DNA from: an uncultured Aquimarina sp.
GTDB lineage: Bacteria; Bacteroidota; Bacteroidia; Flavobacteriales; Flavobacteriaceae
Assembly: GCA_947501475.1 (NCBI GenBank)
Contig: CANMWA010000001.1
Coordinates: 682,001-746,000 of the forward strand
Length of the DNA stretch: 64,000 nucleotides
Reading direction: 5' to 3'
Shown here: positions 27,241-36,406 of the stretch, one piece after another
Layout: every line of letters begins with the position of its first letter
Numbering within the stretch: position 1 is the first letter of the stretch
Notes under the pieces: model-generated
Databases searched by the model: none
What the model was told of the DNA's origin: nothing
Seen by the model: only the letters and a program-made list of their open reading frames with translations
Translations under genes and position numbers: made by a program

Positions 27241-27645
27241 TTACGAATCTATAAAATGGGTTTCTATAACCTTATCTAATGCTTGTAATGATAGAGGTTT
27301 ACTTATAAAATCAGTAACCTGATCTATTTTTTTTGATTTTGAAATATCATTAGGATCAGTAGAAGTAGATAATATAACAAGCTTAATATCCTGAGTTATA
27401 TTATTATCCAGCAATATATACTCCTTAATAAATTCCCATCCATTCATAACCGGCATATTGAGATCCAAAAAAATAAGTTGTGGTTTTTTTGCAAAATCAT
27501 CCGCTATTGATTTCAGATATTCTAATCCTTCAATTCCACCTTCTGCTACAACAATATTTCTAAATTTATTATGTTGACTTATGATTCTTTTATGAAGAAA
27601 AACTGAAGCCTCATCATCATCTATTATCAATACTGTGTCTACCAT
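27241..27645 (-). CDS. Single-domain response regulator A
   Basis: A 134-residue receiver: acidic pocket IDDDE (8-12), D61 (FLDLNMPVMNG) and K116 (ISKPLS) are intact. No output domain. Last of three tandem receivers on the minus strand, 24 bp after the second. Confidence 0.92.
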   Translation of the reverse strand: MVDTVLIIDDDEASVFLHKRIISQHNKFRNIVVAEGGIEGLEYLKSIADDFAKKPQLIFLDLNMPVMNGWEFIKEYILLDNNITQDIKLVILSTSTDPNDISKSKKIDQVTDFISKPLSLQALDKVIETHFIDS

Positions 27646-27669
27646 AACTTATTTTTTTAGTTTATTGTT

Positions 27670-28086
27670 TTACTTAATCAAATAAAAATGTTGCTCAATA
27701 ATTTTGTTTAATGCACCAAAAGATAAGGGTTTATTAACAAAATCAAGAACTATATCACAATCTAAATATCTTCTGTAATCATTAGGGTCATTAGAGGTGG
27801 ATAACAAGAATACTTTAATCCCTGAAATCAATTCTTCCTCCAATTTTGAGTATTCTATTAAAAAATCCCAACCGCTCATTGCTGGCATATTGATATCTAA
27901 AAAAATTACATCAGGTTTTATGGTATTATCTTTCTTTATATTATTTAAATATGTTAAACCATCATATCCACTATACACTACATTTACTTTGGCAAAGGCG
28001 CTATGCTTTAATAAGAGATATTTATTATAACAGCTAGTAGGCTTATCATCATCAATCAGTAAAGAGCATTTTATCATTCTATCCAT
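27670..28086 (-). CDS. Single-domain response regulator B
   Basis: A 138-residue receiver with IDDD pocket (11-14), D64 (FLDINMPAMSG) and K119 (VNKPLS). Met4 is an alternative start. It shares the STSNDPND/STSTDPND segment with receiver A, so the two are recent paralogues. Confidence 0.9.
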   Translation of the reverse strand: MDRMIKCSLLIDDDKPTSCYNKYLLLKHSAFAKVNVVYSGYDGLTYLNNIKKDNTIKPDVIFLDINMPAMSGWDFLIEYSKLEEELISGIKVFLLSTSNDPNDYRRYLDCDIVLDFVNKPLSFGALNKIIEQHFYLIK

Positions 28087-28156
28087 GGTACTAATATTTT
28101 AAGTTTTTTCAATATATTTTTCTCTAATGATAAGTTAGAACCTTTGGTGCTTATTT

Positions 28157-28558
28157 TTAAGCATCAAAATGTTTGTCTACCAAATTATAAATAAACTCTT
28201 TGCTTAACATTTTTTTGCTATCTCCTTTTATACAGCAATATTCTTTTACCTTTTTTTGATCTTTAGGCAATAGATTTGTTCCTAACATTAGAATGATAAT
28301 AGAATTCTTATCATTTAATTTCTTATGGTGATCCAAAAATTCCCATCCGTTCATCACTGGCATATTAATATCCAAAAAAATAATATCTGGAGTATTTAAA
28401 GAATTTGCTGTAGTATCAAAATAAGTTAGAGCTTCAGCTCCATTATTAGCTGTACTTACATTGGCTGCCAAACCTGTTTTTGCGATTATCATTTTGTTAT
28501 AAAAAATAGTTGCAGGGCTATCATCAACTATTAAAATATGTGTGACTTTATTTTTCAT
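28157..28558 (-). CDS. Single-domain response regulator C (degenerate C-terminus)
   Basis: A 133-residue receiver with DD pocket (12-13) and D63 (FLDINMPVMNG), but the conserved Lys-Pro motif near the end is replaced by IKGDSKKML and the SxSNDPND segment by GTNLLPKD. The phosphorylation site is kept while switch residues have changed. This suggests altered signalling or a phosphate sink. First of the three tandem receivers. Confidence 0.88.
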   Translation of the reverse strand: MKNKVTHILIVDDSPATIFYNKMIIAKTGLAANVSTANNGAEALTYFDTTANSLNTPDIIFLDINMPVMNGWEFLDHHKKLNDKNSIIILMLGTNLLPKDQKKVKEYCCIKGDSKKMLSKEFIYNLVDKHFDA

Positions 28559-29080
28559 AGGGGTTAAAAGTGTTAAATGACTTTATGAATTTATTATGTG
28601 TTTTTATGATCATCTATCAACAATACAATATCTATTATAAACTGTTGATTAGATACTATTATAAAGAACGTTAACAATTGTCGTTATTTTGTAAAACTGT
28701 TTAATAATACTAAACTCTTTTCATGACGAAAGGTAAAAATATCCGACAAAAGGTAAAACACCTTTGTTTCAAGTAATTAATTATAATATTTCGAACCTAA
28801 ACAGCTATAGATTAGCTATCTAAAGTTTTCTGCTTATATGCCTGTTTATTAACATTCATAAATTATACTTGGTCTACGATGATGTATACAAACCCTTGTA
28901 AACTAAACTTAATTGTTTTATCACCATTTCCCTAATGTCGGAAATGTTATAGAATGTAAATTGTATACCACCGTCTTGTCGGAAATCTATACAGATTTGG
29001 CGGACTTGTTCTAGTCTCAACATAGCATTGCCCGCTACCTTTGAACTTTCAAAAGTTAATAAATAGATAGGGGATATATC
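28559..29080. promoter_or_regulatory. Divergent regulatory region between receivers and the eCIS operon
   Basis: 522 bp without a gene. Two direct repeats stand out: GACGAAAGGTAAAA/GACAAAAGGTAAAA at 28725 and 28745 (20-bp period), and TGTCGGAAAT at 28936 and 28977 (41-bp period). Both periods are close to whole helical turns, as for dimeric regulators. The small palindrome AACTTTCAAAAGTT lies just before the first eCIS gene. No clear TTTG/TAnnTTTG promoter was pinned down. Confidence 0.45.
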
Positions 29081-29665
29081 ATGATTAATGTAGTATTAAG
29101 TGTTTTAAAGGATAAGCTCAACGAATATCTTAAAAATGTAGGGACAACCGAATTAAATGTTGTAGAGTTTATAAATACGAATAACAACGATCCAGTTTCT
29201 TTTACAGATGATAAGGTGACGCCTTTCTTGATTAATGTTTCAGAAGATAGAAAGTTTAGAAACGCTGATCAGTATTCAGGAATCATTCAGAATGGGATAA
29301 GAACTCAAATTAATCCAGAGATTAGAATTGAGTTGCAGGTACTATTTGTGTCAAAGTTTAGTGATTACAATCAAGCACTTAAGTTCCTTTCACATGTAAT
29401 TAAGTTTTTTCAGGTGCATCGTGTTTTAACACCTTTAAACGCACCTCAACTTTCTGAAGAAAATATAGAGAAACTAACGATTGAATTGATATCCCTTCCT
29501 CTTGAAGAACAAAATCAAGTATGGCATTCTTTAAATACATCATATCTACCTTCTGTTTTGTATAGGATACGCTTGTTATCATTTATCGATGATCTAAGTG
29601 TTGAATTTGTAGGCGAAAGTGCTTCAGAAATTAGTCTTAATACTATTGAAAAGATAAACAAATGA
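29081..29665 (+). CDS. eCIS cap/terminator protein, DUF4255 (Afp16/Pvc16-like)
   Basis: A 194-residue DUF4255 protein. In Afp and PVC the corresponding protein forms the hexameric cap that ends tube and sheath growth. Recognised from the opening MINVVLSVLKDKLNEYL and the central ...QALKFLSHVIKFFQ helix and SLNTSYLPSVLYRIRLL. It is the first gene of the operon and overlaps the next by 4 bp. Confidence 0.88.
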   Translation: MINVVLSVLKDKLNEYLKNVGTTELNVVEFINTNNNDPVSFTDDKVTPFLINVSEDRKFRNADQYSGIIQNGIRTQINPEIRIELQVLFVSKFSDYNQALKFLSHVIKFFQVHRVLTPLNAPQLSEENIEKLTIELISLPLEEQNQVWHSLNTSYLPSVLYRIRLLSFIDDLSVEFVGESASEISLNTIEKINK

Positions 29666-30438
29666 AGTACAAGGAATTCTTTCAAATAGCAATTGATCAT
29701 CCATATTTTTCTGATGACCAGGTGGATCTGGTACTTATGCCAGAGGAGTCTACATTACAGTTCTTGAGAAAGCAACATTTTGTTGTAAAGAATACTGCAA
29801 AAGGACTAAAAGTGCTAACACCAGTTGACACAGAAGGAAATAAATTAGCTGTTATAAAACCAGAGGATGCACTTAGTTTTAATGTATTTCCTACAACAGG
29901 CAATCTTGATGAAATTACTGATACATCGATGGCTGATAATGGTAAAATTTTGTTTTTCACCAATAAGGGACTAAAAAACGATAGTGAAGAATTAGTGGTG
30001 TCAAAAACCACAGGAGATAGAATTTTGAATGGTTTTACGGCCATTGCAAAGATAAAAATAGAGTTAAGTAAAGTAAATTTTGACCTTGATAAGGTGCCTC
30101 CTATATATCAAGTAGTGTTCAAACCAAAATCTGTAAAGTGGAAGTACTACATTTTGTCAGGTACCGCAACTACAAAACTAGAAATCAAAGATCGCGGTGA
30201 ACAATTAATATTCAGGGAATTAATAAATCAAGATGATACACCTGATACAATAACAACTTCACTAAGATTAAATTTCCCCGATAAACAATTGTTTGTTTTT
30301 GAGTCTAGTATTGCTATTGATTATAGTAAGAGGGCTTTAAAAAATATTCAGTTGTTCCAAAATGAAAATATGATCATTAAACACTTGTCTAACCCTGATA
30401 TAGGTGATAATGGTATCCAAATTATTAAAATCAATTAA
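29662..30438 (+). CDS. eCIS protein of unknown role (candidate cap adaptor)
   Basis: A 258-residue, beta-rich, soluble protein with no signal peptide. I do not recognise a named domain. It is coupled by ATGA overlap to the DUF4255 cap gene and lies 30 bp before the sheath gene. A role at the cap end is inferred from position; a cap adaptor has been described in the Algoriphagus eCIS. A structural part is more likely than cargo. Confidence 0.6.
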   Translation: MKYKEFFQIAIDHPYFSDDQVDLVLMPEESTLQFLRKQHFVVKNTAKGLKVLTPVDTEGNKLAVIKPEDALSFNVFPTTGNLDEITDTSMADNGKILFFTNKGLKNDSEELVVSKTTGDRILNGFTAIAKIKIELSKVNFDLDKVPPIYQVVFKPKSVKWKYYILSGTATTKLEIKDRGEQLIFRELINQDDTPDTITTSLRLNFPDKQLFVFESSIAIDYSKRALKNIQLFQNENMIIKHLSNPDIGDNGIQIIKIN

Positions 30439-30468
30439 GTAAAGTTTAAACATTAAAAATTATCTAAT

Positions 30469-32115
30469 ATGTCTAATTATTTAACACCAGATGTGTATAC
30501 AGAGGAAATCCCTCTATTACCTCCATCTGTAGCAGGGGTGTCTACTGCAGTACCTGCATTCATTGGTTATACCGAAAAAGCACCAAAAAATGAGGATGAT
30601 GAGCTTATACGTCCTATACGAATTTCTACTTTACTAGAGTACAAGGAATTCTTCGGAAAAGCGCAATCAGCCTCTTTTGTAGTAGATGTAGAAAATAAAG
30701 ATACTATCAAAGGGGTACAGGTAACGCCACCTCAAAGCACGCTATATCATGCATTGGATCTTTATTTTAAAAATGGAGGAGGCGAATGTTACATTGTTTC
30801 TATCGGTTCATACGCAGAGTATTCTGATGCTAAGGCTAAGGATGCATTCTTAAAAGGTCTTAAAGCCTTAGATAAGGAAGACGAGCCAACGCTCATAATG
30901 CTAGGAGAAGCTACAAAATTACCAGCAGAGGATTACCATGCAATTTGCACAGAAGCTTTGAAACAGTGTGCCGAATTAAAAGATAGGTTTTGCATTTTCG
31001 ATATTAAGAAAGACGATGTCGATGGAAGCAGTTTTAGAAATGGAATTGGTATCAATAACTTGAAATATGGAGCGGCTTATACTCCGTATGTACAAACTTC
31101 ACTTACCTATAGGTATGATGATACAGATGTAACTGTTAAGCAATTAACTTCTTCAGAAAGTATATTTGAAGTAGAACATCAGGGGCTTAAGATCACATAT
31201 TCGGGGAATGATTCTGCACCCCCAAAGTTTAGAATAAACGGAGGAAGTGGAACATCGCTTGAGATTACAGTATCAACTAACAATTTACTAAGCATAAAAA
31301 ATGTCCCGGATGCTGGTATAGCTGCAAGCACTATTCTTGAAGCTTGGGAAGTGTTTACTGATAGAAAGGGCTTTGATATTGTAGCATCAGATGATACCAT
31401 CACTGTTAAACAGACCTCGGGCACCTCTGGTCAGGATTTAATTAAAAATGGAGCATCAGAAAGTTTAGAGTCCTATAAAGAAGATCAGTCGGCGTTGTAT
31501 AACAAAATTGTTAACCAGCTGGCAAAAGAAAAAATGATTTTACCTCCAGGTTCGGCCGTGGCTGGAGTGTATGCTACAATCGATAGAGAAAGAGGAGTGT
31601 GGAAAGCTCCCGCAAATGTTAGTCTTAATTCGGTTAATGGTCCTATTGTTAAAATTACTTCTTTAGATCAGGAGAAACTTAATGTAGATGCTACAGCAGG
31701 AAAATCTATAAACGCCATCCGTAGTTTTGTAGGTAAAGGCACCTTGGTTTGGGGAGCAAGAACATTAGCAGGAAATGATAATGAATGGAGATATGTATCT
31801 GTTCGCCGATTATTCAATATGATTGAAGAATCCACTAAAAAAGCATCCTACTTTGCTGTTTTCGAGCCTAATGATCCATCAACGTGGTTAAAAGTAAAGG
31901 CAATGATCGAAAGCTTTTTGTATGGTGTATGGCAACAGGGAGGTTTAGCTGGCTCTACAGAAGAGCAGGCATATTTTGTAAATGTAGGATTAGGTAAAAC
32001 CATGACACAACAGGATGTCCTAGAGGGACGAATGATCATAGAGATTGGTATTGCTGCGACTCGTCCGGCAGAGTTCATTGTCCTGAAATTCTCTCACAAA
32101 CTACAAGAAGTATAA
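30469..32115 (+). CDS. eCIS contractile sheath protein
   Basis: A 548-residue phage tail-sheath family protein. The N-terminus (LTPDVYTEEIPLLPPSVAGVSTAVPAFIGYTE) and C-terminal domain (ARTLAGNDNEWRYVSVRRLFNMIEES to the end) are conserved handshake regions; the middle, about 205-350, is a variable surface insertion. It is the only sheath gene, unlike Afp with three sheath paralogues, so the sheath is likely built of one protein. Confidence 0.95.
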   Translation: MSNYLTPDVYTEEIPLLPPSVAGVSTAVPAFIGYTEKAPKNEDDELIRPIRISTLLEYKEFFGKAQSASFVVDVENKDTIKGVQVTPPQSTLYHALDLYFKNGGGECYIVSIGSYAEYSDAKAKDAFLKGLKALDKEDEPTLIMLGEATKLPAEDYHAICTEALKQCAELKDRFCIFDIKKDDVDGSSFRNGIGINNLKYGAAYTPYVQTSLTYRYDDTDVTVKQLTSSESIFEVEHQGLKITYSGNDSAPPKFRINGGSGTSLEITVSTNNLLSIKNVPDAGIAASTILEAWEVFTDRKGFDIVASDDTITVKQTSGTSGQDLIKNGASESLESYKEDQSALYNKIVNQLAKEKMILPPGSAVAGVYATIDRERGVWKAPANVSLNSVNGPIVKITSLDQEKLNVDATAGKSINAIRSFVGKGTLVWGARTLAGNDNEWRYVSVRRLFNMIEESTKKASYFAVFEPNDPSTWLKVKAMIESFLYGVWQQGGLAGSTEEQAYFVNVGLGKTMTQQDVLEGRMIIEIGIAATRPAEFIVLKFSHKLQEV

Positions 32116-32166
32116 CGAGAGACCTAATTAGAATCTTTCAATTGTAAAATATTAATAAATGAAAAA

Positions 32167-32643
32167 ATGGCTTTAACAAAAGAACAAATCAAAACAGATT
32201 ATCCATTACCTATTTATAATTATAGAGTAGATATTGATGGGGTATCATTCAGTTTCTCAGAAATATCAGGTCTTGAACTTTCATTCGAATCTATTACCTA
32301 TAAAGAAAGCTTTACATCTGGTGATAAAGTGGGACCCAATATAATGTATATGCCTGGGCAGATTCAACCAGTCAACATTAGCTTGAAAAAGGGATTCGTA
32401 AAGGGTAAAAGCATCCCGGTTTTTTATGAATGGATCAATGATATCCAATTGAACCGTGTGGATAAAAAAGATATTGTGGTTCATCTTTTAGATGAGGCAG
32501 GAAACACCGTCGTAAACTGGAAAGTAATTGATGCATTTCCAACAAAACTGTCGGCTCCATCCTTTGATGCCAGCTCTAATGAGGTAGCTATAGAATCTAT
32601 GGAACTTATGGCTTCCAGGGTAACCATGGAGGAACTAGCATAA
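32167..32643 (+). CDS. eCIS inner tube protein 1 (main tube)
   Basis: A 158-residue T4 gp19/Hcp-like tube protein (LPIYNYRVDIDGVSFSFSEISGLE). Position directly after the sheath suggests it is the main tube subunit, like Afp1/Pvc1. Two shorter-range paralogues follow. Hexameric rings of this fold form the conduit through which cargo is loaded. Confidence 0.92.
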   Translation: MALTKEQIKTDYPLPIYNYRVDIDGVSFSFSEISGLELSFESITYKESFTSGDKVGPNIMYMPGQIQPVNISLKKGFVKGKSIPVFYEWINDIQLNRVDKKDIVVHLLDEAGNTVVNWKVIDAFPTKLSAPSFDASSNEVAIESMELMASRVTMEELA

Positions 32644-32725
32644 TAATCCTAGATGAAATCAAATCTTAGGCTTCACCATGGTTACTTTTTAGACTTTAAT
32701 CTATACGATGTATAAATGATTTTTT

Positions 32726-33172
32726 ATGGCAACAGATAAACAAGAAATTATTGAAAATTATCCTTTACCAGTATACAACTACAGGGTAATTATTGATGGA
32801 AATGAAACGATGTCTTTTTCAGATGTTTCAGGTCTGGAGATTGATCATGAACACGTATTGTACAAGCACGGGTTTAGTTGGATAACAGGTATTCACCTGA
32901 TCAGGGGGCAACGAAAACCCATCAATGTTACGCTCAAACGAGGGCTAGTTAGAAAAAGAAAGTATTTATACGATTGGATAAAAGCTGGAAACAAGAAGGA
33001 TATTAGGATAGAGCTATGTGATGAAACTGGTATGGTTGCAGTAAGCTGGGATGTATCCCGAGCACTGCCTTTTAAAATGGATGCCCCATCATTTAGCTCT
33101 AGTACCAATGATATTGCCATAGAAAGCCTGGATTTGATTGCTCATGATTTAAGGATTACACATAACGAATGA
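32726..33172 (+). CDS. eCIS inner tube protein 2
   Basis: A 148-residue paralogue of the first tube protein (LPVYNYRVIIDGNETMSFSDVSGLE), with a shared ending that reads SFSSSTNDIAIESLDLIAH. Probably a tube-initiator ring near the baseplate, as Afp5-type proteins are, or a second tube subunit. Confidence 0.88.
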   Translation: MATDKQEIIENYPLPVYNYRVIIDGNETMSFSDVSGLEIDHEHVLYKHGFSWITGIHLIRGQRKPINVTLKRGLVRKRKYLYDWIKAGNKKDIRIELCDETGMVAVSWDVSRALPFKMDAPSFSSSTNDIAIESLDLIAHDLRITHNE

Positions 33173-33179
33173 TTTTCAT

Positions 33180-33668
33180 ATGTCACAGTTTTTAGAAAAT
33201 ATAAATTTTGCAGATAGAGAACCTGAATTGTCTCATAGGTTTGGGGTCTTCTTCTTCGCAGGAGGATTGATACCAAACCCTATAGATATTAGATTTCAGA
33301 AAGTGAGTGGGATTAGTACAGACATACAATTAGAAACAATCAATGAAGGAGGGCAAAACCTACATGCACACCGTTTGCCAAGCAAGGTGAACTATAGCAA
33401 TTTGGTTCTGGAACGTGGGTATGTAGCCAGTCGTATACCCTCTCCTTTAAACCTTGAGTTCAATTTAGCATTTTCTAGGTTTAAATTTTATCCTTCTAAT
33501 GTATTGGTGACCAAGTTCAATGAGGCTGGTAATCCTATTGGTGCATGGCTTTTTTTTAAAGCATACCCAGTTAAGTGGTCCATGTCTGATCTCGATGCGC
33601 AGTCAAATTCTGTAGCAGTAGATACGATGGAACTCGCATATACCAGATTTCAAATAATGAGGATATAA
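33180..33668 (+). CDS. eCIS inner tube/initiator protein 3
   Basis: A 162-residue diverged tube-family protein (HRFGVFFFAGGLIPNPIDIRFQKVSGIS ... SDLDAQSNSVAVDTMELAYTRFQ). The ending aligns with those of the other two tube proteins. Likely the ring joining the tube to the LysM adaptor and spike. It precedes the DUF5908 gene by 1 bp. Confidence 0.85.
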   Translation: MSQFLENINFADREPELSHRFGVFFFAGGLIPNPIDIRFQKVSGISTDIQLETINEGGQNLHAHRLPSKVNYSNLVLERGYVASRIPSPLNLEFNLAFSRFKFYPSNVLVTKFNEAGNPIGAWLFFKAYPVKWSMSDLDAQSNSVAVDTMELAYTRFQIMRI

Positions 33669-33669
33669 A

Positions 33670-33828
33670 ATGGCAGTAGAAATCAAAGAAATCGTAATTC
33701 GAGCTGTACTATCAGAAGATGAGAAGTCCAGTAAGTTGTCTGAAGGCTCAGCACTCGAAAAAGAGCATGTAGTACAAGAGTGTGTCAATCAAGTATTGAA
33801 AATACTAAGCAAGAAAAACCGTAGATAA
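33670..33828 (+). CDS. DUF5908 family small eCIS protein (Afp6-like)
   Basis: A 52-residue protein, MAVEIKEIVIRAVL..., matching the DUF5908 family that occupies this position in Afp/PVC-type loci. The central part is rich in charged residues and the end is basic (KKNRR). Role unknown; perhaps an assembly factor or small baseplate part. Packed tightly between its neighbours (1 bp on each side). Confidence 0.8.
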   Translation: MAVEIKEIVIRAVLSEDEKSSKLSEGSALEKEHVVQECVNQVLKILSKKNRR

Positions 33829-33829
33829 A

Positions 33830-34525
33830 ATGGCATTTAACTTTTTAAAGTTTGAAAAACTTACCATCGTAAGTTATGACAAACCAGAAAGAACCGGTAA
33901 AGGAGAGAAGTTTGTAGCGATGTTTAATCCAGAGTCGTACTCACTATCGTATGAAAATGTATATAGTAGGGCACAAGGTATAAACACTAGTGGGCGAGCA
34001 GCTCAATATGCGATGAGTAAACCTGAAAAACTGAATCTTAAGATCATTTTGGATAGTACTGGTGTAAGTACTTTTGGGTTGACGAATAGCATTGGTAGAG
34101 GTCACGATGATGTATATAAACAGGTACAGCATTTTTTAGAATTGACCAGTCATATGGATGGTGAGATCCATGAACCCAAATACTTAACCTTAAAATGGGG
34201 TGATCTATTATTTAAATGCCGCTTGAGTTCTGTAACTATAAATTACACTTTATTTAATAGTAGTGGTATTCCCTTACGTGCAGAGTTAGATACTTCATTT
34301 TTTGGTGATATAGAGAAATCAGAGCGACTCAAAAACGATAGAAAAAGTTCTCCAGACCTCACGCATTATAGAGTAGTCGGAGCCCATGACCAGTTGCCTT
34401 TAATGTGTGAAAAAATTTATGGTGCAGCACAATACTATGTAGAAGTAGCAAAGGTCAACAACCTAGATGATTTTAGAAACCTAAAACCGGGACAGGAAAT
34501 TTATTTCCCCCCAATAGAAAAATAG
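33830..34525 (+). CDS. eCIS tube-baseplate adaptor with LysM domain (Afp7-like)
   Basis: A 231-residue protein. The N-terminal CIS tube-protein domain (1-165; MFNPESYSLSYEN) binds under the tube, and a C-terminal LysM at 180-228 (HYRVVGAHDQLPLMCEKIYG ... LKPGQEIYFPP) contacts sheath or baseplate in known structures. Tightly coupled to the spike gene 3 bp on. Confidence 0.92.
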   Translation: MAFNFLKFEKLTIVSYDKPERTGKGEKFVAMFNPESYSLSYENVYSRAQGINTSGRAAQYAMSKPEKLNLKIILDSTGVSTFGLTNSIGRGHDDVYKQVQHFLELTSHMDGEIHEPKYLTLKWGDLLFKCRLSSVTINYTLFNSSGIPLRAELDTSFFGDIEKSERLKNDRKSSPDLTHYRVVGAHDQLPLMCEKIYGAAQYYVEVAKVNNLDDFRNLKPGQEIYFPPIEK

Positions 34526-34528
34526 ATA

Positions 34529-36190
34529 ATGGCAGTCGTTACAGCAACCATCAAGAATGGGAAAAAGGAAATGAGTGGTCAATATGAACTCTTGTCTATT
34601 GACGTGAGCAAAGAGTTTAATAAAGTTCCAACAGCTGAATTAAGGTTGATCGATGGAAATGTTTCTACTAATGAATTTAATATTCTTGATGATGATTTTT
34701 TTGATCTAGGTGAAAAGATAGAGATCGCTCTCAAGTATGAAGGAAAACCAGCACAGAATACTACAATATTTATCGGACTGATAATTAACAAATCGTTAGA
34801 GTTAAACAAGTTTGGCACCACACTCACCATTGAGCTGAGTGATGAGGCTATTAGAATGACCAATGTTCGGAAAAACGAAGTATATACCGATAAAAAAGAC
34901 AGTGACATTATTAAACAAATGTTACCAAAAGAGGCAGAAAGAATTACAGATACCAAAGTTGTACATGCTCAAATGATACAATACTATGCCACAGATTGGG
35001 ATTTTATGGTGTCACGAGCAGAGGCCAATGGGCAATTGGTAATGGCCAGTAATGGGGAAATTGCTGTTTTTCAGCCTACAATTAAAGAAGTTTCAACAGA
35101 AGAAAGTCCTATATTTCAATTAGAATTAGGGAAGAACGACATTTATGATTTTGACCTAAAAGTAAACGGAAGTAATCAATATCACCAAGTCAATTCAGTG
35201 GCTTGGGATAGTACAAAACAAACACTTACCGAACCAGCTAAAGGGGATGAGTATCAAGTCCCTCAAGGAGATTACGATATTTCTAAAATTGCTACCGCAG
35301 TCGGAGCAGAAGAAACAACATTAATCCACGCTGCGACAATGGATACCGAGGAGCTTAATGCTTGGTCAAATGCAAAAATTCTTAAATCAAGGTTGTCATT
35401 CTTCAGAGGATGGTTTAAAATTCCCGGGACACCAAATGCTCTAGTAGGAGACACTATCGCAATCAAAGGTGTAAGCAAATCCTTTACAGGAAAAAATATT
35501 ATATCAGGAGTTAGGCATGAAGTGACTCCAGAGGGTTGGGTTACGCATCTGCAAATTGGTATGGATCCATGTTGGTTTACAGCGCAACCAAATGTAACAG
35601 ATACCGCGGCGGCAGGTTTGCTTCCAGGTGTTAATGGATTACAAATAGGTGTTGTAAAGGCACATACAGAAGATCCAAACTATCCGTTTCAGGTTCGTGT
35701 TATGATTCCAGCTTTAGGTCCAGGTCAAGATACAGTATGGGCACGCTTGGCTACTATAGATGCAGGTGCTGAGAGGGGAATATTTTTTAGACCAGAACCA
35801 GAAGATGAGGTCATTGTAGGTTTCTTAAATGACGATCCCAGACAAGCAATTATTCTTGGATCAATGTATAGTTCAGTAAATAAAGCACCAATACCTTTTG
35901 ATGAAAAAAATAGCCAAAAAGGAATTTTCACCAAATCAAAATACCAATTACTTTTTGATGAAGATAAAGAAGTAATTACGCTATCGACATCAGAGAAAAA
36001 TCAGATTAGTATTGATGAGAAGCAGAAAACTATAAAGATGTCAGATACAAATGGTAATCAGGTTGAACTCAGTGAAAACGGAGTGATGATTATAAGTTTT
36101 AAAGATTGTCAAATTACTGCCGAAGGTAATTTTAGTATTGAAGCAGAAGGAAATGTTAGCATCAAAGGAAGTAAAGTAGATTTAATATAG
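34529..36190 (+). CDS. eCIS spike protein, VgrG/gp27-gp5-like (Afp8)
   Basis: A 553-residue trimeric spike protein. Residues 1-330 resemble gp27; 365-460 form the gp5-like OB-fold domain (GVVKAHTEDPNYPFQVRVMIPALG, EDEVIVGFLNDDPRQAIILGSMYS); 470-553 are the repeating beta-helix. No enzymatic extension. It should trimerise and carry the PAAR tip encoded at 36854. Confidence 0.93.
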   Translation: MAVVTATIKNGKKEMSGQYELLSIDVSKEFNKVPTAELRLIDGNVSTNEFNILDDDFFDLGEKIEIALKYEGKPAQNTTIFIGLIINKSLELNKFGTTLTIELSDEAIRMTNVRKNEVYTDKKDSDIIKQMLPKEAERITDTKVVHAQMIQYYATDWDFMVSRAEANGQLVMASNGEIAVFQPTIKEVSTEESPIFQLELGKNDIYDFDLKVNGSNQYHQVNSVAWDSTKQTLTEPAKGDEYQVPQGDYDISKIATAVGAEETTLIHAATMDTEELNAWSNAKILKSRLSFFRGWFKIPGTPNALVGDTIAIKGVSKSFTGKNIISGVRHEVTPEGWVTHLQIGMDPCWFTAQPNVTDTAAAGLLPGVNGLQIGVVKAHTEDPNYPFQVRVMIPALGPGQDTVWARLATIDAGAERGIFFRPEPEDEVIVGFLNDDPRQAIILGSMYSSVNKAPIPFDEKNSQKGIFTKSKYQLLFDEDKEVITLSTSEKNQISIDEKQKTIKMSDTNGNQVELSENGVMIISFKDCQITAEGNFSIEAEGNVSIKGSKVDLI

Positions 36191-36193
36191 AAA

Positions 36194-36406
36194 ATGGACA
36201 TGGAAACTATAACATTAGAATTGACAATAGACGAAACCAATACCATACTAGCTGGGTTAGGGGAACAACCTTATGTGAAAGTAGTCGATCTAGTTCAAAA
36301 AATTCAAGAACAAGGAGCTTCTCAACTAGAAAGAAGTACATCAGAAAATCCTATCGAAAAGCAAAAGGAATTAAAAAAAGTAATATCAAAAAAAGATGGA
36401 AAATAA
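36194..36406 (+). CDS. Small conserved eCIS/phage-type protein
   Basis: A 70-residue protein. The N-terminal half (TIDETNTILAGLGEQPYVKVVDLVQKIQEQG) resembles short phage-tail-associated proteins with TN-IL-ALG-P-xxV-LI-KIQ-Q. The lysine-rich C-terminus overlaps the gp25 gene by 11 bp. Function unknown; its place between spike and gp25 suggests a baseplate or assembly role. Confidence 0.7.
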   Translation: MDMETITLELTIDETNTILAGLGEQPYVKVVDLVQKIQEQGASQLERSTSENPIEKQKELKKVISKKDGK

